From an uncultured Gemmiger sp. (GTDB taxonomy: Bacteria > Bacillota > Clostridia > Oscillospirales > Ruminococcaceae): a stretch of DNA of 64,000 nucleotides. Where the stretch lies: NCBI GenBank assembly GCA_944388245.1, contig CALXIA010000002.1:28414-92413 (forward strand). The letters are read 5' to 3'. This document shows, one piece after another, positions 17,370-25,745 of the stretch. Made by a program: the position numbers and the translations under genes. Within the stretch, counting starts at the first letter, position 1. Every line of letters begins with the position of its first letter. The notes under the pieces are model-generated. The model was not told the DNA's origin. It did no database searches and was given only the letters and a program-made list of their open reading frames with translations.

Positions 17370-17710
17370 TCCGGATGATCCCGGTGGAGGAGCCGCAGGT
17401 GCTGGACAGCCTGGTGCAGGGCCGGTTTTCCGGCGATGTGCGGGGATATGTGATCCTGGACGGGCCGGAATACCGGGGCCATTGCCTGTACGCGGTGGAG
17501 CCGGGTCTGACCCGCGTGCTGGAGGTTCGGCTCAGCGATCCCTCCCTGCTGGACGGCGCGGTGCGCGCCGCTGTAGCGGCGGGGGAGAACGCGGGCGCGT
17601 CCGCCTTCACGGTGGCGGATCAGCCGGAGCTGCTCGGGTGGCGGGATGCCCGGTTCCGGGGCTGCCCGGACCCGATCCCCAACGACCGGCTTTTTCATTT
17701 CTGCGGATGA
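17366..17710 (+). CDS. Small hypothetical protein downstream of the pseudouridine synthase
   Basis: A 114-residue protein whose ATG overlaps the stop of the preceding gene by ATGA, with GGAAAGGAG as ribosome site, so it is almost certainly translated and coupled. The alternating strand-helix pattern (RGYVILDG, HCLYAVEP, RVLEVRL, then a helix LLDGAVRAAVAAGENAG) would suit a reduced GNAT-like fold, but no acetyl-CoA loop (RxxGxG/A) is visible. I do not recognise the family. It ends the scpAB operon and a new promoter starts just after it. Confidence 0.7.
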   Translation: MIRMIPVEEPQVLDSLVQGRFSGDVRGYVILDGPEYRGHCLYAVEPGLTRVLEVRLSDPSLLDGAVRAAVAAGENAGASAFTVADQPELLGWRDARFRGCPDPIPNDRLFHFCG

Positions 17711-17746
17711 TTTTTGCTTGTTTTGCCGCAAATTGTCAAAATCCTC

Positions 17747-17775
17747 TTGTGAGGCATTTGACGAAGTAGTATAAT
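17747..17775 (+). promoter_or_regulatory. Promoter of the carboxyltransferase operon
   Basis: TTGTGA (17747-17752), 17-base spacer, TATAAT (17770-17775), 38 bases before the first gene. Confidence 0.7.
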
Positions 17776-17813
17776 AGAACCAATTTGGATTATTTTTAGC
17801 AGGAGGGCTGTTT

Positions 17814-19142
17814 ATGGCTTCTAAAACTTTTGGCAAAGAGCAGATCCTTGCATCGTTTTTTGACGAAGGCGCCTACTCGGTCCTGTTTGCCCGCAGCGCG
17901 GTGAGTGCCGCGTTTGGCAGTGCGAACGGGCAGCCGGTGTATGCCATTTGTCAGGACGGTGAGGCCGTTACCGTGGCCGACGTGGACAAGTGCGTCAAGG
18001 TGCTGGATATGGCCGCCAAGACCGGCAACCCGGTGGTCACCTTCTACGATTCTACCGGCGCCTGCCTGTCCGAGGGGCTTGCTGTGCTGACCGCGCAGGC
18101 CCGCTGGGCGGAGAAGATCGCCCAGATCTCCGGCGTTGTGCCTCAGCTGGCGGTCGTGACCGGCGTGTGCGGCGCTTCCAGCGCGCTGGCCGCCGCCGCT
18201 GCCGATGTGTGCATTGCCGCCGAGGGCTGCGAGATCTTCTTCACCGCGCCCTTCACCAGCGCCGCCGCCGGCGATAAGGTGGAAGGCGCCGGCTCTGCGG
18301 AACTGGCCGCCAAGGCCGGTGTGGCCGCTGTCGTGGCCAAGGATGGCGCGGAGGCCGTTTCTCTGGCTGCCCGCCTGGTGGCTATGCTGCCTGCCAACAA
18401 CCTGTCCGCTCCCGCTATGTTTGATATGGCCGAACCCGCTGCCGCGCTGGATCTGAACAAGTACACCGCCGCCGGCGCCGCCGCCGCTGTGGTGGACGCG
18501 GACAGCGCTGTAGAGCTGTTCGCCGGTTTCGGCAAGAATGTGTATACCGCTCTGGCCACCGTGGCCGGCAATCCGGTGGGCGTCGTGGCCACCGAGCCGG
18601 GCACCCTGTGCCATGTCTGCGTTTCCAAAGCCGCCCGCTTCGTGCGCCTGTGCGACGCTTTCAGCCTGCCGGTCGTGACCCTGGTCAACAGCGAGGGCTT
18701 TACCGCTTCGGTCAGCGAGGATGTGGCCGGCGCGATCCGTGAGGCCGCCCGTCTGGCCGGCACCTACGCCGACGCCACCACCGCCCGCGTGGCGGTGCTC
18801 ACCGGCAAGGCGGTGGGCCCGGTGTATACCGCTCTGGCCAACGCCGATTTGACCATCGCCCTGGAGGGCTGCACCGTGTCCGCTGTGGACCCGAAGGTCG
18901 CGGTCACCGTTCTGTATAAGGACGAGCTGGATGCCAGCGACAACATTGTGAAAGCCACCGCCGCCAAGGCTGCCGCCTATGCCGCCGAGAATTGCGGCGC
19001 CGACGCGGCTCTGAACGCCGGTGTGGCCGACTTTGCCGTGGCCCCGGCCCAGCTGCGCGGGACCCTGGCCGCCGCGCTGGATATGCTGGCTACCAAGCGC
19101 ACCCAGCGCCTGCCCAAGAAGCACGGCAATATGGCGCTGTGA
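17814..19142 (+). CDS. Divergent acyl-CoA carboxyltransferase subunit (12S/MmdA-like)
   Basis: A 442-residue member of the crotonase-fold carboxyltransferase family that moves CO2 between biotin and an acyl-CoA. Two homologous halves are visible: residues ~20-215 (FYDSTGACLSEG, GVVPQLAVVTGVCGASSA, FFTAPF, AMLPANN) and ~235-440 (TLVNSEGFTAS, AVLTGKAVGPVY, LEGCTVSAV, RTQRLPKKHGNMAL). The canonical oxyanion motif DSGGARIQEG reads DSTGACLSEG, and the protein is about 75 residues shorter than classical MmdA, so it is a divergent type with unusually high Ala content. It heads the operon with a biotin carrier and a 5S-like subunit. The acyl-CoA substrate cannot be told. Confidence 0.82.
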   Translation: MASKTFGKEQILASFFDEGAYSVLFARSAVSAAFGSANGQPVYAICQDGEAVTVADVDKCVKVLDMAAKTGNPVVTFYDSTGACLSEGLAVLTAQARWAEKIAQISGVVPQLAVVTGVCGASSALAAAAADVCIAAEGCEIFFTAPFTSAAAGDKVEGAGSAELAAKAGVAAVVAKDGAEAVSLAARLVAMLPANNLSAPAMFDMAEPAAALDLNKYTAAGAAAAVVDADSAVELFAGFGKNVYTALATVAGNPVGVVATEPGTLCHVCVSKAARFVRLCDAFSLPVVTLVNSEGFTASVSEDVAGAIREAARLAGTYADATTARVAVLTGKAVGPVYTALANADLTIALEGCTVSAVDPKVAVTVLYKDELDASDNIVKATAAKAAAYAAENCGADAALNAGVADFAVAPAQLRGTLAAALDMLATKRTQRLPKKHGNMAL

Positions 19143-19194
19143 TCGCCCTCAACCGCTATACATGGATCGAACCGATTAAAAGGAGGCCATTCTC

Positions 19195-19572
19195 ATGAAA
19201 TACTACAATATTACCGTTAACGGCACCACCTACAGCGTCGCAGTGGAAGAGGCCGGCGGCGCCGCTCCTGCCGCCGCTCCCGTGGCCGCGCCTGCCGCTG
19301 CCCCGGCTCCCGCTGCTGCTCCGGCGGCCGCTCCTGCCGCCGCGCCCGCCGCGGCCGGCTCTGTCAAGGTGACCGCTCCCATGCCCGGCACCATCCTGGA
19401 TGTGAAGGTGGCGGCCGGCGCCTCTGTGAAGGCCGGTGATATTCTGCTCATCCTGGAAGCCATGAAGATGGAGAACGAGATCGTTGCCCCGCAGGACGGC
19501 ACCGTGGCCGGCGTGCATGTGAACAAGGGCGACAGCGTCAACTCCGGCGACCTGCTTGTGAGCATGAACTAA
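19195..19572 (+). CDS. Biotin carboxyl carrier protein
   Basis: A 125-residue carrier. Residues 1-20 form a short structured N-terminus, 23-55 are a mobile Ala/Pro linker, and 57-125 are the biotinyl domain with EAMKMENE; Lys91 is the biotinylation site. It carries carboxyl groups between the upstream carboxyltransferase and the downstream 5S-like subunit, corresponding to the 1.3S subunit of transcarboxylase or the gamma/biotin part of Na+-pump decarboxylases. AAAAGGAGG lies 8 bases before the ATG. The repetitive GCC/GCT linker codons should not be read as a repeat element. Confidence 0.95.
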   Translation: MKYYNITVNGTTYSVAVEEAGGAAPAAAPVAAPAAAPAPAAAPAAAPAAAPAAAGSVKVTAPMPGTILDVKVAAGASVKAGDILLILEAMKMENEIVAPQDGTVAGVHVNKGDSVNSGDLLVSMN

Positions 19573-19593
19573 GAGAAACGTGAGGTGAATCAC

Positions 19594-20994
19594 ATGGCAA
19601 AGCCTGTTAAGATTACGGAAGTCGCCCTGCGTGACGCCCATCAGTCGCTGATTGCCACCCGGATGACCATGGACGAGATGCGGCCTATCCTCCCCGCGAT
19701 GAACGAGGTGGGCTACTACTCGGTGGAATGTTGGGGCGGCGCGACCTTTGACGCCTGCATCCGTTTCCTGGACGAGGATCCCTGGGATCGTCTGCGCATC
19801 CTGCGCAAGGAAATGCCCGACACCAAGCTGCAGATGCTGTTCCGCGGCCAGAACATGCTGGGTTACCGTCATTACGCCGACGACGCGGTGGAATACTTCG
19901 TGCAGAAATCCGTTGCCAACGGCATCGATATCCTGCGTATCTTTGACGCGCTGAACGATCCCCGCAACCTGGAGACCGCCATCAAGGCGGCCATCAAGGA
20001 GAAGGCCCACGTGCAGGGCTGCATCAGCTATACCCTGAGCCCGGTGCACTCCAATGAATACTTCGCCAAGTACGCCAAGACCCTGGAGGAGATGGGCGCC
20101 AACTCCATCTGCATCAAGGATATGGCCGGCTTGCTGACCCCCTACGCCGCCTCGGAGCTGGTGAAGGAGCTGAAAGCCACCATCTCCATCCCGGTGGATA
20201 TCCACAGCCACTACACCTCGGGTCTGGCTTCCATGTCCATCCTGAAGGGCATCGAGGCCGGCGCGGATATCATCGACACCGCGATCAGCCCGCTGGCTCT
20301 GGGCACCTCCCACATGCCCACCGAGAGCCTGGTGGCGGCGCTGCAGGGCACCGAGTACGATACCGGTCTGGACCTGAAGAAACTGAACGTGGTGCGCGCG
20401 CACTTCGCCAAGCTGCGTGAGAAGTATCTGGCCAGCGGCCAGCTGAGCCCCAAGATGCTGGGCGTGGACGCCAACACCCTGCTCTACCAGGTGCCGGGCG
20501 GTATGCTGTCCAACCTGCTCAAGCAGCTGAAGGACGCCGGCAAGGAGGATATGCTGGACGACGTGCTGCAGGAGATCCCCCGCGTTCGGAAAGACTCCGG
20601 CTATCCGCCGCTGGTTACCCCCACCAGCCAGATCGTGGGTACCCAGGCGGTGTTCAACGTGATCCTGGGCGAGCGGTACAAGATGGTCACCAAGGAGTTC
20701 AAGGGCCTGGTGCACGGCGATTACGGCCGTACCCCCGCCCCCATCAGCGCCGAGTTCACCAAGCAGATCCTGGGCGACGAGCAGCCCATCACCTGCCGTC
20801 CGGCCGACCTGCTGCAGCCCGAGATGGAGAAGCTCAAGAAAGAGGCCGAGAAGTGGTCCATCCAGGAGGAGGACGCCCTCACCTACGCTATGTTCCCGCA
20901 GGTAGCGCCCAAGTTCTTCGAGACCCGCAACAACAAGCTGGCCGGTGTGGACGGCGACCATGTGAACTTCGCCAACAAGTCTCACCCGGTTTGA
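19594..20994 (+). CDS. Oxaloacetate decarboxylase alpha / pyruvate carboxyltransferase (5S-like) subunit
   Basis: A 466-residue protein of the carboxylase TIM-barrel family that exchanges CO2 between biotin and pyruvate/oxaloacetate. Metal and substrate motifs are intact: EVALRDAHQSL at residues 7-17, ECWGGATFDACIRFL, ICIKDMAG, DIHSHYTSG (two His metal ligands) and DTAISPLALGTS. A conserved carboxylase C-terminal domain follows, with no biotin domain of its own; the separate carrier gene upstream supplies it. ATG 19594 is chosen over the GTG at 19585 because GAGGTG falls at 19582-19587. It ends the operon before a double hairpin. Confidence 0.93.
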   Translation: MAKPVKITEVALRDAHQSLIATRMTMDEMRPILPAMNEVGYYSVECWGGATFDACIRFLDEDPWDRLRILRKEMPDTKLQMLFRGQNMLGYRHYADDAVEYFVQKSVANGIDILRIFDALNDPRNLETAIKAAIKEKAHVQGCISYTLSPVHSNEYFAKYAKTLEEMGANSICIKDMAGLLTPYAASELVKELKATISIPVDIHSHYTSGLASMSILKGIEAGADIIDTAISPLALGTSHMPTESLVAALQGTEYDTGLDLKKLNVVRAHFAKLREKYLASGQLSPKMLGVDANTLLYQVPGGMLSNLLKQLKDAGKEDMLDDVLQEIPRVRKDSGYPPLVTPTSQIVGTQAVFNVILGERYKMVTKEFKGLVHGDYGRTPAPISAEFTKQILGDEQPITCRPADLLQPEMEKLKKEAEKWSIQEEDALTYAMFPQVAPKFFETRNNKLAGVDGDHVNFANKSHPV

Positions 20995-21043
20995 TTGTCG
21001 GCTGTCACGGCTTAGCGCATATTCCGCTATAAGAAACAATCCG

Positions 21044-21084
21044 CTCCCCGCATAGAGGACACTGTCCTGTATGCGGGGAGTTTT
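21044..21084 (+). terminator. Terminator of the carboxyltransferase operon
   Basis: Perfect 11-base stem CTCCCCGCATA (21044-21054) / TATGCGGGGAG (21070-21080), enclosing a second stem AGGAC/GTCCT, followed by T4. Confidence 0.85.
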
Positions 21085-21120
21085 GCTTTCCCCCCCTGAT
21101 ATGGCTTATAGAGCAAAACG

Positions 21121-21172
21121 GCAGAAAACCGCCTTCCCGGCGACAAACATCGTGGGAAAGGCGGTTTTCTGC
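21121..21172. terminator. Long hairpin between convergent operons
   Basis: GCAGAAAACCGCCTTCCC (21121-21138) pairs with GGGAAAGGCGGTTTTCTGC (21154-21172) with one bulge. It lies between convergent genes and probably stops transcription of the minus-strand pair that ends at 21239. T-runs on either side are poor. Confidence 0.6.
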
Positions 21173-21238
21173 TGTTACAAAGAGGATTGACAGAAGCGAC
21201 GAACGGCCCGTCCAGGTCACCCGTCGCGGGAGGATAGC

Positions 21239-21619
21239 TTACAGATCGATGGCCTCCAGGTCCAGATTCTCCAGAACCGGAAGCAGCTTGGTAACGCCGC
21301 AGGTAAAGAAGATCATTCGGATCACTTCGCAGATCTCATCCACCGAGGCGCCGTATTTCTGGGCCAGATTGGCATGCACGGTAAAGGTGGTGGTGGTGCC
21401 GGTGGCCATGCCGATCGCCATGACGATCAGTTCCCGGTATTTGCGGGGAATTCCCGTATCCGCCGCATTTTCCCGGTACTGATTCAAAAACATCTGCGCC
21501 AAATGCGGGTCGTTTCCCATCTGATGGTGGCTGTCCAGCAGCGTGCCGCCGCGGGCCTCTTTCAAAGCCGCCAGAATCTGCCGGCTCTGGGCCAGCTTGT
21601 CGGGATTTTCCTGTTTCAT
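21239..21619 (-). CDS. Carboxymuconolactone decarboxylase (AhpD-like) family protein without the CxxC pair
   Basis: A 126-residue all-helical protein. The family block is clear: KYRELIVMAIGMATG followed by a His (HANLAQKYGAS) and EICEVIRMIFFTCG. Peroxidase members have CxxC ahead of that His; here the stretch reads TTTFTVH, so the redox cysteines are missing and AhpD activity is unlikely. The one Cys near the end (FFTCG) is outside the motif. Its start lies only 3 bases after the stop of the truncated decarboxylase gene, with GAGG as ribosome site, so the two formed an operon. The reaction is unknown. Confidence 0.82.
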   Translation of the reverse strand: MKQENPDKLAQSRQILAALKEARGGTLLDSHHQMGNDPHLAQMFLNQYRENAADTGIPRKYRELIVMAIGMATGTTTTFTVHANLAQKYGASVDEICEVIRMIFFTCGVTKLLPVLENLDLEAIDL

Positions 21620-21622
21620 GAT

Positions 21623-22340
21623 TCAGGCCTCGTGTCCGTATTTCTTTTTCAGATAGTCCACCGCGATGGTGGGGAAGAGGGCATAGGTCAACACGTCCTC
21701 GTCGTTGTGAGCCAGATCCCAGATCTCCGCCTTGGCCTTTTCCCAGCCAGGTTCCAGAAGATCCGCCGGACGGCAGGTGATGGGGGATTCCCCCTCCAGC
21801 GCCCGCTTCATCAGTTCCGGTGCGATCTGGCCCGGCGGTGTTCCGTACATGCCGCGGCAGTAGTCCCGCATTTCCTTGCTCACCATCTTGTATCGCTGGC
21901 CGGTCAGCACGTTTGTGGTGGCCTGTGCGCCGCACATCTGGCTGCTGGGGGTGGCCAGCGGGGGATAGCCCATATCCGCTCGGATACGGGTCACCTCCTG
22001 CAGTACGTCGGGCAGGCGCTCCAGCGCGTTCATGGCGCGCAGCTGATTCTCCAGATTGGTCAGCATACCACCAGGGATCTGATGCTGCAGGCAGCCCACG
22101 TCCACCCCGATCAACCGGCTCTCATAGGCGGCGTACCGCTTGCGCATGTACTGAAACGCGGTATTCAGCGAAGCAAACTGCCCCACGTCGATGCCCGGGT
22201 CCCGCGGCGTGCCCTTCAGGCCGGCAACAAAGCTTTCAATGGGCGGGTGCCCCGGCCCCAGTCCCAGGCTGGAAACGCATACGTCCAGCCCGTCCACGCC
22301 GGCCCGGACCGCCTCCCAATAGCACATTCCCGCCGACACC
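21623..22340 (-). pseudogene. 5'-truncated oxaloacetate decarboxylase alpha / PycB-like gene
   Basis: The C-terminal ~240 residues of a second 5S-like subunit, homologous along its length to the intact copy at 19594-20994. Recognisable blocks: AGMCYWEAVRAGVDGLDV, SLGLGPGHPPIES, PGGMLTNLENQL, GYPPLATPSSQ, ITCRPADLLEP, EDVLTYALFP. The N-terminal ~210 residues, including LRDAHQS and the two-His metal site expected just before SAGM, are absent. Homology ends abruptly near 22340, where the opposite strand becomes nifJ. The open frame runs on to 22429, but that part is antisense nifJ. Either a real rearrangement or an assembly chimera. Confidence 0.85.
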
Positions 22341-24602
22341 GTCAGCTGCAAGTTCTGGGGCCTGGGGTCCGACGGCACGGTGGGCGCCAACAAAAACTCC
22401 ATCAAGATCATCGGTGACCACACCGGCAAATACGTGCAGGCCTACTTTGAGTACGACGGCAAGAAATCCGGCGGCGTCACCAGAAGCCACCTGCGGTTCG
22501 GGGATTCGCCCATCCGCGCCACCTATCTGGTGAGCAACGCGGATTTTGTGGCCTGCCACAACGAGGCCTATATCGGCAAGTACGATCTGACCGGCGATCT
22601 GAAGGACGGCGGCAGCCTGCTGCTGGCCAGCGAGTGGACCACGCCGGAGGCCCTGACCGAACATCTGCCGGCCGCCATGCGCCGGGACATCGCCCGCCGC
22701 CACATCCATCTGTATGTGATCGACAGCGTACATATCGGGGAACGGCTGGGCCTTGGCACCCGTACCAACACCATCCTGCAGGCCGCCTTCTTCAAAATCA
22801 CCGGCATCATCCCCATCGAGAAGGCCGTGGAGTACATGAAGGCCGCCATCGTCAAGAGCTACGGCAAAAAGGGCGAGAAGGTCGTCAACATGAACTACGC
22901 CGCCGTGGAGGCGGGCGTTCAGTCGGTGGTGGCGGTGGATGTGCCCGCGGACTGGGCCGACGCGCCGGACGCGCCTGCCGCCCCCGCGGTGAACAAGCCG
23001 CACTTTATCGAGAAGATCCTGGAGCCGGTCAACGCCATGAAGGGCGACAGCATCCCGGTGTCCGATTTCCTGCCCTATGTGGACGGCACCTTCCCGCAGG
23101 AGACCTCCAAGTGGGAAAAGCGCGGCACTGCCGTCAAGGTTCCCAGCTGGGACGCGAGCAAGTGCATCCAGTGCAACCAGTGCTCCTATGTGTGCCCCCA
23201 CGCCTCGATCCGGCCTTTCCTGCTGAGCGAGAGCGAAGTGGCCGGCGCGCCGGCGGGCCTGTCGGTGGCCGAGACCCGGCCCAAGGCCAGCGAGTACAAG
23301 TTCACCATGGGAGTGTCGGTGCTGGATTGCCAGGGCTGCGGCAGCTGTGTGAACGTCTGCCCGGCCAAGGCCATTGAGATGCAGCCGCTGCACACCCAGC
23401 TGGAGAAGGCCGACCAGTGGACCTGGCTGGACAGCCTGCCCCAGCTGCGCAACCCCTACGGCGTGGCTACCGTGAAGGGCAGCCAGTTCCAGGAGCCCCT
23501 GCTCCAGTTCAACGGCGCCTGCGCGGGCTGCGGCGAAACGCCCTACACCAAGCTGGTCGCCCAGCTGTTCGGGGACCGGATGTATGTGGCCACCGCCACC
23601 GGCTGCAGCCAGGTGTGGGCCACCAGCTTCCCCAGCTTCCCCTACACCAAGAACAAGGAGGGCCATGGCCCGGCGGTCTCCGGTTCACTGTTTGAGAACA
23701 ACGCCGAGTTCGGCATGGGCATCTATCTGGGGGCTGAGCAGCAGCGCAGCGCCCTGTACGGAAAGGTCACCGAGCTGATCGACGCCACCTCTGACGAGAC
23801 GCTGAAAGCGGCGCTGGAGGACTGGGTCAAGGCCTACGGGGACGGCGAAGCCAGCAAGGACGCCGCCCGGAAGGTCAAACAGGCACTGGCCGCTACCACC
23901 GACGACAGCGAACTGTGCGCCTGGGTCAAGGACCGCACCGAGCATCTGGTGAAAAAGTCGGTCTGGATGTTCGGCGGCGACGGCTGGGCCTATGACATCG
24001 GCTACGGCGGCCTGGACCATGTGATCGCTACCGGCGAGAATGTGAACCTGATGGTGTTCGACGCCGAGGTCTACTCCAACACCGGCGGCCAGGCCAGCAA
24101 GGCCACCCCCACCGCGGCGGTAGCCCAGTTCGCCGCCGCCGGCAAGCGCACCAAGAAAAAGGATCTGGGCACGATGGCCATGAGCTACCGCAACGTGTAT
24201 GTGGCGCAGGTGGCCATGGGCGCGAACCCCAACCAGCTGCTCAAAGCGGTGCGGGAGGCGGAAGGCTACAACGGCCCCTCCCTGATCATCTGCTACGCCC
24301 CCTGTATCAACCACGGCCTGCGCTGCGGCATGGCCGACGTGATGGGGGAGATGAAGCGGGCGGTGGAAGCCGGTTACTGGCAGCTGTACCGCTATGACCC
24401 CCGGCTGGCGGACGCCGGCAAGAACCCCTTCCAGCTGGACAGCAAGGAGCCTGTCGGCAGCTATCAGGACTTTTTGCGGGGCGAAGTGCGTTACTCCTCC
24501 CTGGAGCGCACCTTCCCCGAAGAAGCCGAGCGGCTGTTCCGGCAGAGCGAAGCCGAAGCAAAAGCCCGCTATGCCCAGTACAAACGGCTGGCGGAAGAAT
24601 AA
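22341..24602 (+). pseudogene. nifJ: 5'-truncated pyruvate:ferredoxin oxidoreductase (NifJ)
   Basis: The last ~750 residues of a normally ~1175-residue enzyme that oxidatively decarboxylates pyruvate to acetyl-CoA and reduces ferredoxin. Homology starts abruptly at CKFWGLGSDGTVGANKNS (from 22347); an in-frame stop lies at 22320. Missing are the pyrimidine-binding and transketolase-like N-terminal domains. Present are the CoA-binding middle region, two ferredoxin clusters (CIQCNQCSYVCPH and CQGCGSCVNVCPAKA) and the TPP-binding domain (ACAGCGETPY, GDGWAYDIGYGG). A GTG at 22380 could start a remnant but has no ribosome site. The original gene was surely intact in this lineage. It abuts a head-to-head truncated decarboxylase gene. 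Confidence 0.9.
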
Positions 24603-24614
24603 AGGAGGTCTACC

Positions 24615-25736
24615 ATGTCAACCTTTGTGGAAACAATGCTGGGCGCCCCGGCCGGACAACCGGCCCGGATCACGCCGGATCTGGTCGTGGTGAACGACGG
24701 GATCTGCCACACCGCCGTGGAGATGGCCGGCATGGTCCGCTCCCCGGCCAAGGTGCGGGTCATCTTTGACCACGACGTGCCCACCGGCCAGCCGGAGGCA
24801 GCCCGGGCGTTCGGTGAGATCCGCCGGTTCGCCAAATCCAACGGTATGCGGTTCATCCAGGCCCAGGGCGTGGGCTACCAGTATCTGCTGGAACAGGAGG
24901 TCCGCCCAGGCATGATCGTGGTTCAGGGCGGCAGCCACGCCTCGATCTACGGCAGCGTGGGGGCGCTGGGCATCAACGTCAGCGCCACCGAATTGGCCCG
25001 GGTGCTGGAACACGACTACTACAACGCCATTGTCCCCGAAACGGTGACCGTCCGGGTGGAGGGCACTCTGCCGGCAGGAACCACCATGATGGACGCGGCG
25101 ATGGTTTTCCTCAGTGACAACCCCTGCCTGGCGGGCAAGTCCGTGGAGTTTTCCGCCCCCACCCTGGATGCGCACCAGAAAGCGGTGCTCTGTTCCATGG
25201 CCTGCGAGACCGGCGCGTTCTGCGCGGCGGTGACCGACACTGAGGGCCGGGATGTGACCCTGGATTTGAGCCAGGTCGTGCCGATGGTCACCACCATGCC
25301 CTGCCCGAGCCGGGATGTGCAGAAGGACGCGGTGCGCCAGCCCAAAGAGGTGCTGCAGGGCATGAAGCTGCAGGCCGGCCAGATCGGCGGCTATACCGGC
25401 GGCACCATCGAGGATCTGCGTCTGGCAGCCTCCCTGATCGAGGGCAAGACTCTGGCCCGCGGCTTCCGGCTCACCATCGCCCCCGCCACCTCCGCCGATT
25501 ATCTGAAGGCCCTGGATGAAGGGCTGATCGAGCGGTTCATCGACTTCGGCGCCCAGATCAGCGCGGTGGGGGACCACAGCGTTGTCACCCAGGGCGCGGG
25601 GGTGATCGGCAAGGGGGAGAAATTGCTCACCACCGGTCTGTACACCTACGCCGGCTGCATGGGCGTGGAGGACAGCGAAGTATACACCGGATCGGTGCCC
25701 AGTGTCATGGCCGCGGCCGTGACCGGGCAGGTGTAA
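24615..25736 (+). CDS. Aconitase-superfamily protein lacking all Fe-S cysteines
   Basis: A 373-residue protein collinear with the large subunit of 3-isopropylmalate dehydratase (LeuC). Retained features: VVVNDGICH (25-32), IFDHDVPTG (50-58), the SH pair in GGSHASIYG (106-113) and the end of the fold (IEDLRLAASLIEGK, TIAPATSADY). The cluster ligands are gone: the GSCTNG of LeuC reads GGYTGG (258-263), and the HPCCGLCCG block reads AVGDHSVVT (317-325). The GEGICH histidine is also lost. It therefore cannot hold the usual [4Fe-4S] cluster. AAAGGAGG precedes the ATG, 12 bases after nifJ, and an intact LeuC-type domain is encoded immediately downstream. Probably a non-catalytic or repurposed partner. 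Confidence 0.75.
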   Translation: MSTFVETMLGAPAGQPARITPDLVVVNDGICHTAVEMAGMVRSPAKVRVIFDHDVPTGQPEAARAFGEIRRFAKSNGMRFIQAQGVGYQYLLEQEVRPGMIVVQGGSHASIYGSVGALGINVSATELARVLEHDYYNAIVPETVTVRVEGTLPAGTTMMDAAMVFLSDNPCLAGKSVEFSAPTLDAHQKAVLCSMACETGAFCAAVTDTEGRDVTLDLSQVVPMVTTMPCPSRDVQKDAVRQPKEVLQGMKLQAGQIGGYTGGTIEDLRLAASLIEGKTLARGFRLTIAPATSADYLKALDEGLIERFIDFGAQISAVGDHSVVTQGAGVIGKGEKLLTTGLYTYAGCMGVEDSEVYTGSVPSVMAAAVTGQV

Positions 25737-25745
25737 GGAGGCGGA

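Noticed and set aside
19258-19360. GCC/GCT-rich repetitive stretch
   Set aside because: It encodes the normal Ala/Pro linker of the biotin carrier and is not a repeat element.
19156-21039. 627-codon minus-strand frame over the carboxyltransferase operon
   Set aside because: Shadow of well-supported + strand genes; His/Gly/Val-rich with no motif.
22380-24602. The nifJ fragment as a complete short oxidoreductase starting at GTG 22380
   Set aside because: Homology extends upstream in frame to at least CKFWGLG, there is no ribosome site, and the essential N-terminal domains are missing.
24615-25736. Calling this gene leuC
   Set aside because: All cluster cysteines and other catalytic residues are replaced, so a leuC assignment would be misleading.
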